The notes under the pieces: model-generated
The model's database searches: none
The model's input: the letters and a program-made list of their open reading frames with translations, nothing else
Told to the model about the DNA's origin: nothing
NCBI GenBank assembly: GCA_009746045.1
Contig: RPFO01000156.1
Coordinates: 1,350,653 to 1,414,652 of the forward strand
Source of the DNA: Mesostigma viride
Taxonomy: Eukaryota > Streptophyta > Mesostigmatophyceae > Mesostigmatales > Mesostigmataceae
Direction of reading: 5' to 3'
Length of the DNA stretch: 64,000 nt
Shown: one piece after another, positions 1-12,310 of the stretch
How positions within the stretch are numbered: position 1 is the first letter of the stretch
Layout of the letters: every line of letters begins with the position of its first letter
Made by a program: the position numbers and the translations under genes

Positions 1-171
1 CATGCATGGCGAGAACATACAACAATCAATGCAAGCATGTGATGATTATAGACAACTGATCCATTAATGCAAGCTGGATTGGTTATTGTAGACGATCCGT
101 GTCGGCAAACACATCGTCCCAAGTATGTGGATATCCCATGGTGCAAACTGTCAATGGAATGGTGCAACGAA

Positions 172-333
172 TCAGTGAAGATGCCTACTAAAAAAGATTG
201 TTCGGTAACTGCATATGATAAGTGAAGTAGGTACAGGCATCCTGAAAGTTTGTCTGCCTGCACACGAAGCATCCAAAATAACCGCAGGCATGTTTAGCTT
301 GAGACGACTCAATAGTAAACCCATTGTATATCT
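172..333 (-). CDS. DEG exon 16, C terminus (provisional end)
   Basis: Acceptor CTGTAG. Encodes [17 protein letters not shown], fitting the FLRFDL....VVLDA block, then FRMPVPTS and a further 16 residues to TGA. The tail after VPTS is not family-like, so a further splice to an exon outside the window cannot be excluded. Confidence 0.68.
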   Translation of the reverse strand, partial: RYTMGLLLSRLKLNMPAVILDASCAGRQTFRMPVPTSLIICSYRTIFFSRHLH

Positions 334-3300
334 CTACAGACAACTCGTTCTAAGACTCAGCAGCAACATTTTGCAAGCCAACACCCACCACACACCTCTG
401 TAGAAGCCCATATCACACATTAGCAGATGGCTGCTTACAGGCCTGGCTGGGACGACGTGATACCCATCATCCTTATTTGGGGTGTGTGGGGTGTGGGGGT
501 TGGGGAACCCTGACAGAAAGGGACACCCAAGCAAGGGTTGAAGCTTGGCAGCAGCGGTCATACTTAAACTGCATCAGACATAACCGTGGTCACAGTGGCT
601 GAGATAATCCTAGCCTGGCGCATCCAAGCTAGACATCTTTCAAAACACCTTTGTCATATGCGCAAGCTTTGCCAGCCACCAATCGAGCTGCCGCAAGGGA
701 GTAACAAATAACACCACAATACATAGTAGAGTAGATGGCTATGCAGGCAACAGTAGTAAGTCAGGCAAGTGGGGTGCACATTTCAAAAAACCATGCAATA
801 GTATTTACGCGTGATGTGCACATGGCAGGGTTTGATATTATTGGATGGGAAGTTGCATGGGCTGCTAGAATGGACAAATGTGAGCCTGAATCAAAATAGA
901 ATACGTCAGTGTCTACTCTAATCAAGAACAATTGTGCTTTTGGTTGTCTACGGGCATTGTTTGCTTTCAGAGCTGGTGTAGATAACTGATATGTAATAGA
1001 TTTCTGACGTGCGGGTATGCACGCCGCTGTTGGTAGACAGGATCACGGACAACATTTTTGGGGAAAAATGTGAGTGACATGTGGGAGGATTTGTGCATAC
1101 GAACAAATTGAGGATATGGGAGAGCCGTGAGCAATAAGCAGTACCTGGGATATCTCTCCAGCTGCCTTGTGCCTGTCCTCTCGCCTGCCTCCCTCGCCCC
1201 AGCACCATGAACTTCCCAGGCCCATATTTGCTCTCCGCAGGCCTATCGCCCCACTCTAGGTCAAACCGTCCTCTCGCTCACAACCAAGGTCGCCACTCAT
1301 CCCCGCTGCTGATCCTCGCCCCGGCAAGCGGAGCCAGCTATCTAACGCATTATGTGCACCACGGTTGATAGGGCCAAAGTGAGGCATGTTGAAGCATGAA
1401 TCCAAGGTGTTTTTGTAGGGCGTTTATGGAGAGTGAGGTGTTCCTTCACTTAACCCATTTCCATCCAATAGGGCGTTTCCGGCTCCTTCACTTACCTTAT
1501 CCACGATTGCCGCGAGGTCTCGCAGGTTTTCAAACGACTGCCCGCTGCAGGAGAGAACTTTGGTGGGCATCACCTGCGCGTCGTCACGCAGTGTGCCAGC
1601 ACGCACATCGGCACGTCAGAATGTCATCCCATCAGCGAATTCGCATGGCATCGGCAGGGAAAGCGGGCCAGCAGGCGCAGCCAATTGATTATCCACCCGA
1701 GACTCGTACGCTTGCTCCTGCATGTGCGTGCCTTCAGCCCTTCACTGCCTCGTACATTGCACGGGCCAGGGTGCCTAACGCTCATATGCTATGTCTTAAT
1801 TAGGTAATACCCGACCTGTAGGTGTGTTAGCTAACATTTCGGGGGCAGTGCCCTATGCGACAGGTTCAACCTTCCCGGAAAGAATGTTAAGCATTGGCGC
1901 ATGTTTAAATTTTGTTTTGATTTAGTGCAACCAGTGCTGTTGCAGAATGTTTCGCCCAACAAAGTGCGAAATGTAGCCTAAAGCCGCAGCGTCCTTAGAT
2001 CCCACTGCTGGCAATAATAATTAATAAGAATTACTAATAATCAATAATAAGTGTCTTATGAAAGACACGGGGTTGTGGGTGTACCCTGGGTGTGCCCCTA
2101 AAACCCCTCAGGCTCCGGGAGAGGCCTTAATATTCTCTCAAACCGGCAGCTCTCAAAGAGTTCCAAGCCTATCTGGGGCCACTGGACAATGGAAGTGGCA
2201 GCCTTATCGCATCCGCTATGCTTTTGCTACTTCCTGTTGTATTGCACCCGCAGTTGGGCCTGCACCATTTGATGCAAAGAAAGTCCTCTGTGGCCTGCCC
2301 ACATGCGGCAGTGAGAGAAGCTAGGACGCCCTCCCTCCTCGATGTGTATAAGGGTTGAAAGTTCCTTCATTGTTACCCATGTGCCACAGTCTACGTGCTG
2401 TTAATTAATTAATTAATTAATGAGAGACGCTCCCCCGAATATTCCTAAATGCTTTGTAACGTACACACCTCCTAGTGTCCTAGAGTCCACAACGGACTAA
2501 TCTTATGGCCAGAATCATGTCTGGACAGGCAGCTGATACCACGGATGCACATCGATGGCATCGTTATAGATACTTCTATCACAATAAGCCTTACCTTGTA
2601 ACCGAAGTTGATCTCAGCGGATAGTACTTGAAATAGAATGACAACCTGGTGCATCGCAGTCATATTGGAGTTGGGAGAGGGGGATCGAGGTGGGGAAGCG
2701 GGAAAAGGGGGGATTTAGAGGCAGACATCAGCCAGCAAGAAACATCAGCCTAAATCAAGTTCAGCTCACTTGCACTCATACTGCTGAATTAAATAGAAGA
2801 AGGTTTAATATGAAAGAAAATAGCACCAAAAGGCGCTATAGGCAGGCCATGCCCCCCCCATGAAAACGTCAAAACACTGCCATTGCACCACTGTTGACGA
2901 TATTGTATGGGCAGTACCACCAGTCAATCATTGTATTTGGCGCACAATCCGATCGCGCACAATTAAGCAGGGAGCGGGATTCTGGTTTCGGGAAGCCATG
3001 CTTATGGGTGCTGCCATACTTATGTTTACCACCAGTCCCTCCCTTTTAACTTCTACGGTACCAGACACAAAAGGGGATGCAGTCGCAGCAACATGCAATC
3101 AATGACCCAACCCCTTTAGGATCGGACCTGTTTAACACACACAAGGGCAGACCAGGTACGCTGCATTCTGAGTCAAACATGCACTTCTAGAACGAGAACA
3201 CAGAAGGGTGCATGGAAAACAACCAGAGAAAACCAACAGGCAAGGCATGCCTGTATTTGTCCCACTGTATTCGTGGGACTGTCATGAAACTTCAAAGTCC

Positions 3301-6300
3301 ATTCAGAACTAGCAGCTTGGATACAGCGGTATAGACAGGAGGGGAAGTCGGGAAGTTATCCAGATGAGCTAGCTTAGAGGCATGGCGCTATTTGCCCACC
3401 TTAGTAGTAGTAAAGGTTCTAGCTCAGGTGGACAGTGCTTCCCAATAAACAGCACACGTCAATCAACGCAACAGTAAAAGTTCACGACGAGGTCAAAGTT
3501 AAAATCTCGCTGGCAGCTTGTTCAAATATGCTTTGAAAAGTAGTTGTATAAGAATATTATACATTATACACGCTGTTGAATTCTATATTTAACATCTGAG
3601 AGATATGGTCTGTTGTCCATGTGCGCAAAGCATGCACTAGATCATAGCCCTGCAAGGCTGCCTTGGCAGAGAAACTCAAAGCTGTCCCGGGCCAGCTTTA
3701 CAGTCCTAACGAAAATACGTTAGGCCGCACCAAGGCTGCAGCAGAAGCCGTCTTCCATCCCATGGACGCTGCCACCCCACAAAAAGTTTACACCTCAACT
3801 AGATGATTACTATACAGCAGCAGTATACTACATTAATACATCTAGTAGGATTATGATAGTACTAGTAGAATAGTAGAATAGTATATACTAGTAGAATGGT
3901 ATATACAAGTAGATTAGTATATACTAGTAGAATAGTAGTATTATGCTTTTAGTATTGATACAGTTGAAGATATATTGAACACTCCACGTACCTGTTCCTC
4001 TGGTTTGGTGCGGTACTCTGGGATCTGTGGGGCACGGATAAGGGCCGCAGATAGCATAAATAACGTCAACAATTCGATGAGTTAGACATATCTAGACATC
4101 ACCTGCGGTGCACTCTGTGACTTCCCAACGAACGTGAGCTATTTACTTACCTGCGACACACTCTCTGACTTCCCAACATTGAATGCGAGCTATATAGTCA
4201 CCAGGGCATCATCATGACGCGCCGGCGCCGCATGCTGGTTGCTGGCGCTGTGGATGCATAACTTTCGTGCAATCCTGGATAGATTCAACCCGCCCCTCCC
4301 ACCCCCATTCCCCACCCCCAACGCCACTCCCAGCCGGGCCTAACCCCCCACCCCGCCCCACCCCCATTTTCATGATGGCAGACCTAGATGTATTTCGGCA
4401 GCCCCAGACGTACTATCTAGACCACATTCCCCATATTCAAGGTGTATCCGACATTACAAGTTGCCAATAGGCCGTACAACAGACAACCGTACTCCAGTGC
4501 AAGACCTACGTAGAGAGTTGAATAGGGGGACGTCTGCAGCCTCGAAACACAGGTAACCAACCTGAAATCCCCAAGGGCCATTTCAAGGTGCTGACAGTGG
4601 AGAGTATGCATGATAAGAACAGATAGCATTTTCAAACCTCCACAGGGCAACCACTGTTAAAAGGGAACACCAGCCCTACCAGGGACTCACCAGAGACAAC
4701 AGCGGCACCGGCGCCACTTTTCGCCTGGGAGGTCCGGAAATTTGTTTCTCAGCATGGCGGTACAGAGAGGCAAAACGAGCAAACTAAGATCGATGAATGA
4801 GTGGTAGGTTTATTTACACATGGTTGGAAGTAGTGACCAGACCTGCTGGTCACACGAGACGTGAGACAGCACCAGACTAAAGTAGTAGTAGTATACATGC
4901 AACATTCAGCTGGTGAAGTGGCTCACATGCGTGCAAGTGTTTTATACCCACCGCATGCGCACACACCGGCCGTGGCTTTGCAACTGCAATACTTGCCCGC
5001 CAGCACCGTCCGCACCAACGACAGCAACAGCGGCTTCTCTGGGCAAACACAATTGCACGACTACACAGTGACAAAATCCCTCTAGGAACCATTCATGGGT
5101 AGAAACTACAAACTGTATGTATCTACCAAACTGTATCCACCAAACTGTATCTACCAAACTGTATCTACCAACTGGTGCATACGCACCAAATGTGTTCTTG
5201 GAACCCTTTGGAGCCTGCACCAGCGGTGTTATTGCCCCGTGATGCAGCTGCACTGATTGCCCCTGAAGGTAGCCGCCACATCACCCCCTCGTTTGCCATT
5301 ACTGTAGAAGACAGCTCGGACGAGGACTATTAATTAATTAATTAATTAATTAGGAACATAACTCCGTTGGGAGTATCTGTAGCACATAGCCCTTGAGAAG
5401 GGGCAGATGGCCTATAATACATTCTAGGCTACTTCCTGCAAGGGTGGGAATGTAAACAACACTTGCTCTAGGTGCACTAGGGCACCTGCACCACCCAGAG
5501 TCTCGGGCACGAGGACTATATCCCTACATAATCTAGGGTTGGGGCATGATACGCATGACCTTTTTCTTTTAAGTTTAGTGTAATGTTAGTAGATTAGCGT
5601 AGTACTCCGTAACATGCCCCCCCGCACGGCACGCAAGTACTTACTGACTTATGCACCAGCTGCGGCAGCGTAAAAGTTTTGCACGCATCGGCTGTGGCCT
5701 TAATCTTGAAAGTCAGCGTTCAAGATATGCGACCGCAGGCACTAGCCTTGGCCGATTATAGATCAGCCCCTCGGAGCATGCACCAGCTGTGGCCAACCAG
5801 GTGCCACCAACAACTGTGCCTTACCAACAGCATGAGAACCCACCCACCCACTAGCGGTGCATTGCCTTGAAAAATATTCTTATTAAAACCTCGCGCTGCA
5901 CGCACCAGCTGTGTCCGAACGCATGCTCGATGAACGGCACGCTCAGTGGCACAAATACTAGGCCCCCAAAGACAAAGTAGCTTGGCACGCAGTCCACGCT
6001 GTGCATGATGGGCACCAGGGGGCGCCGGGGGGCCAGGGGGTACGATAGCTCCACCTCCTGCCAAGGGACGCGAAGTCACACGTAGTGTCAGTAGAAAAAA
6101 CGGCAGCAGAAGAAATGGATGCTCAAGAAGCGAGGGCACAAAGAAGCGGAGGCACAAAAATAGACAGGAGGGAGGCATGAGTCACGATGGGATTATAAGT
6201 TGAGGCATGAAGGAGGAGGGATCAAAGGTAAGAAGGGGAAGAGGCGAGGTTGGTGACTAGGGAATCCGGACACACAAGTCTGTGGCATGGTGAGCATAAT

Positions 6301-9300
6301 TATGCCGACGCTAAATGAATGAATAATAGTATAAAAGATATAGATAATGATAATAATAATATAATAATAATAATGATAATAATAATACTAGGAATAATAG
6401 GCCCTGGAAGGGATCAGAGGCCAGAGGGACACTCTGCGTGGCGCGCATGCATGCACCAAGGTCGATGGTCATGAGCTGTCTAGTAGCACAGATAATGGGC
6501 ACGCACCTGGACTAGGCATTGGCACTAGGCATGCGCCCTAGATATGAAATTACGCTGCAGATGGGCACAGCATGGCAAGGCTGGTGGTCATGAGTATCAA
6601 GCCACTGTATTCACGTACTAGTATACATGCACAAGGTATCGCTGATAAGAACCTTACCACAAGGCTGGCATGCGGCGTTGCACAGCTTCCTTTCCCATGG
6701 TGTTATTCCTGGCCCTTGTCCACTTTCCCACGGCATGCCTATAGGATGACTAAAAAGACGTGTTACGCCCAACCAGATGGCCACTAAATACTACTATATA
6801 GATGTGTAATGTAAGCCCCCATAGGAAGCCATTTGTGAGCCGTGACCCCTCCACAGGAGACAAGGGAAGAGTAACTTTTGCTCTCGCCCGTGACAATGAA
6901 CTCTTGCTGGTCCTTCCGGCAGGAACGAGTCAAAAAAAGATTTAGCCGAGTCACTTGGTAATTAGCTTATCATATCAATCCCCCGAGGTCACCACAGTCT
7001 ACCCAAGAGATCGATCCATCTTCCCAAGTGGTGGTATCTATGGTTACCTGGCCGTCCCTCCACACGACCACTCGAATGACATCCCCGATAAAGTGCGACC
7101 GGATGACGTGGCTGAACTCCACGCGCTCCTCATTCCTGCGGTTCGGGGACGATGTCGGTGTGTGTGTGTGTGTGGGGGGGGGGTGACAGTGGTGTGGGTT
7201 GGGTTGGGTTGGGTTGGGTTGGTTTGGTTTGGGTTGGTTTGGGTTGGGTTGGGTTGGGTTGGGTTGGGTTGGGTTGGGTTGGGTTGGGTTGGGTTGGGTT
7301 GGGTTGGGTTGGGTTGGGTTGGGTTGGGTTGGGTTGGGTTGGGTTGGGTCGGGAGTTATGGGGTTGTGGCAGTGGCGGGTGGATTGGTGAAAGAGTTGCG
7401 CACGCAGGTCATGGCGTGAGCCGGGCAGATGCAGCCACGTAATTTGCCGCAAGACAAACCTTTCAGGGTCCATGGTGTACACAACATGGCAAAAAGTAGG
7501 ATCGGTAAATTAAATTGGGTGGCAAGAGATAGTATGAGTTAATGTGGAAAAAGAGGAGAAGATGTAGAGCAGGGCAGGGCAGATCAGGCTATTTGAGTGG
7601 CAGGGAGGTGCCATGTGTGAGCTGTATGATAGTAATCACTCTAGCACGCCGAAAACGTTTGCACACAAGATGCTACAAAGTCTGGTTGCCAGCAGTAGAC
7701 CGGGAAAATTTCCAGCTTTATCCTAAATGCGAAGCAGATATAGTTCCCTTCTAACGGTCAGATTTGCTCAAGGCCACAAGGGTCAGATAAGAGGTACATG
7801 AAGGCAGCGTGTGCAAAGCAGCCCACTCTACCCCTGGGGTCAGCTTACTTAAAGAGTATAGCACGCTGCCGCTTTTTGAGCGGAGGCACACTACAATGTT
7901 GCGCGCTCCTACCTTGGCCGGAGGCACTCGAGCACTGGAATTCGATGGCGTGGGTACATAGCACATGCTCCTGATGCGTGAGCGAAGCTCGATGAACTCG
8001 GTGAGCAGAGGCATCCACCCCCACCACAGGATATTTCAAGGTAGCACCCTGAAGCCCACCACAGCATACTCCTAGTCACTTTCATATCTCACTTTCATAT
8101 TACGTAGCCACCACGGTGTGAGCAGAGTTAGCATAAACCGGCGCGATACCTGGTCACCAACGGGAATCATTAGCGACCACCCGATGGATGCGCTCCCGAT
8201 AAACTTTACTTGGTCGCCACCGGTAGTGGAAGCATCTTGCAGCAGTGCGCGCTATACCGGTAAACTATACTTGGACGCCATCGGTAGCGGAGGCACGCAC
8301 CAAAAGTCGATCGCACTCACCGAAGCTCGATGGTGCCATCATCCGCAACCGCGGTGCCGTCGACCGACATGATCACATCCCGTTCCTTCAGGTGGGCCGC
8401 ACAGGGTGCCAGGGGGTCGGTCTTGTACACCAGGACGCCGCTTTGCTGCGAGGACACCTGCATGGGTGGGTGTCCAGTATCCATACGGCATTTATACCGC
8501 ATACACTTGACCATTCATATGTCCGGTTGGCAGTCATCTATTGACTTTCTTCTTACCACCTTCCCCCCCCCCCCCCCCCCTTCCTCGTCAGCCCACCCAG
8601 CTGGTCACCACAGCAGGTAAGATTGATGAATGGCATGCGCAGCGTGTCTCCTCGACTTTCCTTAGCACTTTGAGGTATAAATAAACAATTAAGCAAAACA
8701 AGGACGCAAATTCCTCGTCACTCCCACCGGAGCCGTAAGCGCAAAGAGCTACCATGGCCATTATCTGTGGTCAGCAATTACTTTGTGGTCCCAGTGTACC
8801 CATTAGGTATAGCGACTATGACACGTGAGAGTGACTGCCGTGCGACGTGTGCAACAACAGCAGAGCCATTTATTGGCCCACAACTAAAGCAACACAGGAG
8901 CCACCCCTTTGTCACCCTGACCAACTTAACCCACCAGCAAAGATGAACTCTTGCTTGTTGCGGTGAAGTACATGCATGCACGGTTTGTGTCGTTGCACCC
9001 CGACCCACCCCTCTTATATCATGTAGTGCAAGTCGTGCCCTCTTATGTCTTGTGTCTACCTACACCCTAAACCCTAAACCCACCCCTCTTATATCATGTA
9101 GTGCAAGTCGTGCCCTCTTATGTCTTGTGTCTACCTAAACCCTAAACCCTAAACCCTAAACCCTATACCCTAAACCCACCCTCTTATATCATGTAGTGCA
9201 AGTTGTGCCCTCTTATGTCTTGTGTCTACCTAAACCCTAAACCCTAAACCCACCCCTCTTATATCATGTAGTCGTGCCCTCTTATGTCTTGTGTCTACCT

Positions 9301-11973
9301 AAACCCTAAACCCTAAACCCTAAACCCTAAACCCTAAACCCTAAACCCTAAACCCTAAACCCTAAACCCTAAACCCTAAACCCTAAACCCTAAACCCTAA
9401 ACCCTAAACCCTAAACCCTAAACCCTAAACCCTAAACCCTAAACCCTAAACCCTAAACCCTAAACCCTAAACCCTAAACCCTAAACCCTAAACCCTAAAC
9501 CCTAAACCCTAAACCCTAAACCCTAAACCCTAAACCCTAAACCCTAAACCCTAAACCCTAAGCCCTAAACCCTAAGCCCTAAACCCTAAACCCTATACCC
9601 ACCCCTCTTATATCATGTAGTGCAAGTCGTGCCCTCTTATGTCTTGTGTCTACCTACCGGCTCTCGTTTAGAACATCTGCCTGCAACTTGCTCCTCTTGC
9701 ATTTTTCCACGCAGCCTGTCTAGAAAGACCTGCCCGCAAGCTCTCCCACCTAGTCTTACCATTAATAAAACAACTAGCCTGCAGGCTCTCCCTCAGGTAT
9801 CCTTGAAAACAAGACCCTTGAAACAGACCCTTGAAACCAACTTGACTGAAGGCTCTCCTTCAGGTACGGTTTCTGCATGCCTTGGTTACAAAGCTTACCT
9901 GCAACATTTCCTTTTCACATATTAATTCTACAACACGTACCTGCAAGCTCTCCCTCTTACACTTCAACACTAGTATAGTAGTAAGACAACTTGCCTGCAG
10001 GCTCTCCCTCAGGTACGGGTTCTCCATGTCCTCCCACCGGAACCCCAGGCTGCACACGCCGCGGAACTGAGAGGTGTGGAGGCAGGTAAAAGCAAAGTAG
10101 TCACTTGTCAGGGTGCACACGCCATGGCTTGTGTATGGACACGCCGCTGACAGAGCTGGGACGTGTGGAGGCAGGCAAAAGCAACATAGTCTCGTGTCAG
10201 TGCGCATGCCATGGCTCGTCCGCACGTGCCATTGAACGGGCAGGTGCATTGGGGTGGCAGGAGAAGGCGTCTCGTGTGACCGGATCCGAGGCGTGAAGCC
10301 GTGCGGACCCAAATCCGTGTTCTTGCACCGCGGGATCTTGAACACACATTTGTGCCCTCACGGCTGCACACGTCTGATCTGGTCCAGCAAGTGTGAAACC
10401 CCAGTATTGATGTACTACTGGTAGTCTGTTGATAAGTCACCATTTACGTTAGAAACGCCGCGTATGTGTCAGATACCCGGTAGGGTGGGCACTTGTGTGC
10501 ACGGATACACAGGGGGGGGTGAAATGCACACGCACGGCAAAGTGTTGCAGGATACAAAATCCACTATACACAACAAGCCAGCCCACCAAAACAACAGGCA
10601 GCAGCAGTAACCACTTCTCATGCATGTTGCAGCGTGGGAATGGGAGAGACATAAAATGGGCATTAGGCATACGCCTTTAGGCAAGCTCGCCAGTAATCAG
10701 GAGCTCCCTCAATAAACTAGCGATCGGTGCATGGTTCGGTGGGGCATGACAGCCAAGTACTGCCCATAGCGCTCGTTACCAGCGTTTGGTGGGCCATGCC
10801 AAGTACCTGCCCATATCGCTCGTTCTCGGCCAAAAAGTGCTCGATGATCCTGAGAGTGGCCGGCAAAGGGTCCAACGTCCCCAGCCGTCCCCATTGCACG
10901 ATTCCATGCCGACCAACAACCGACGAATTCCGCAGGGAAAGAAACAACAACATCCGTCCCCAATTGATTAGGCATGAGATAAGGTGTATGAGATGCAGCG
11001 TAATGGATGGATGTGGATGCATCGTGACGGATGGATGTGGATGCAGCGTGACGGATGGATGTGGATGCAGCGTGACGGATGGATGTGGATGCATCGTGAC
11101 GGATGGATGTGGATGCAGCGCAACTGATGGAGGTGGATGCAGCATAACTGATGGATTTGGTTACCCGGACATCTCCTTAGGCAAGCGATAGACATGCACG
11201 TAAGGATGGATGATCATAGAAGGGGACCCAAGCATGGAGGTAGGCATCAGAGAGGCACATAATAAGGATGGATGAGCTTGGAAGAATCCGGAGAAGGGCT
11301 TACGGGCAGTAAGATGGACACATGCTTTGGGGGGGCAATCATCTAGTCTATGAGGCTCGCAGCCTGCTCAGTGCTGCTGCCGGGGCAGTAGGCAAGAAAC
11401 AGAGGACAACAAGGTAAGGGTGTTTGGCCTATCATTGGCTGAGCAGCAGGACAGGTGAACCCACATTATTTCCATGGAAGCGAGCGAGCTGTGCTGTTGC
11501 AAATTAGAGGCAACTCCCTGCTTCACGGATGCTAAAGGCCAACCCTGCTTGCCACCGAGGAGCCAAGGACGTTACTTGCTGGCATTAATGGGCAAAGCCT
11601 GCGTGGCATCCAAGGGAAACTCCTCGCTAATATAACTACTCATCTTAAAAAAAAATCTTCATAACAAATGTTTTTTCAGTTCAGATTGCCACTGGAAGGC
11701 ATACGTCACTGATTGAAATAAAAAGTGGGAAATGCCGTGGTAGGGCACTGTGTGTGAACTGGGGGTGGCAGTGGTGGGTTCAGTGGCCGTTGGTTGGTTG
11801 GTTGGTTGGTTGGTTGGTTGGTTGGTTGGTTGGTTGGTTGGTTGGTTGGTTGGTTGGTTGGTTGGTTGAACCTACCTGCATGGGTGTGTGTGTACGTGCG
11901 GGCAGGCAGGTGGGCGGGCGGGCGGGCGGGCGGGCGGGCGGGCGGGCGGGCGGGCGGGCGGGCGGGCGGGCGG

Positions 11974-12005
<32 letters not shown>

Positions 12006-12029
12006 CGGGCGGGCGGGCGGGCGGGCGGG

Positions 12030-12073
<44 letters not shown>

Positions 12074-12222
12074 CCGGCAGGCCGGCGGGCGGGCGGGCGG
12101 GCGGGCGGGCGGGCGGGCGGGCGGGCGGGCGGGCGGGCGGCGGGCGGCGGGCGGGCGGGCGGGCGGGCGGGCGGCGGGCGGGCGGGCGGGCGGGCGGGCG
12201 GGCGGGCGGGCGGGCGGGCGGG

Positions 12223-12310
<88 letters not shown>

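Noticed and set aside
9005-9655. Chromosome end
   Set aside because: Exons of one protein lie on both sides in correct order, so the telomere repeats are interstitial unless the assembly is wrong.
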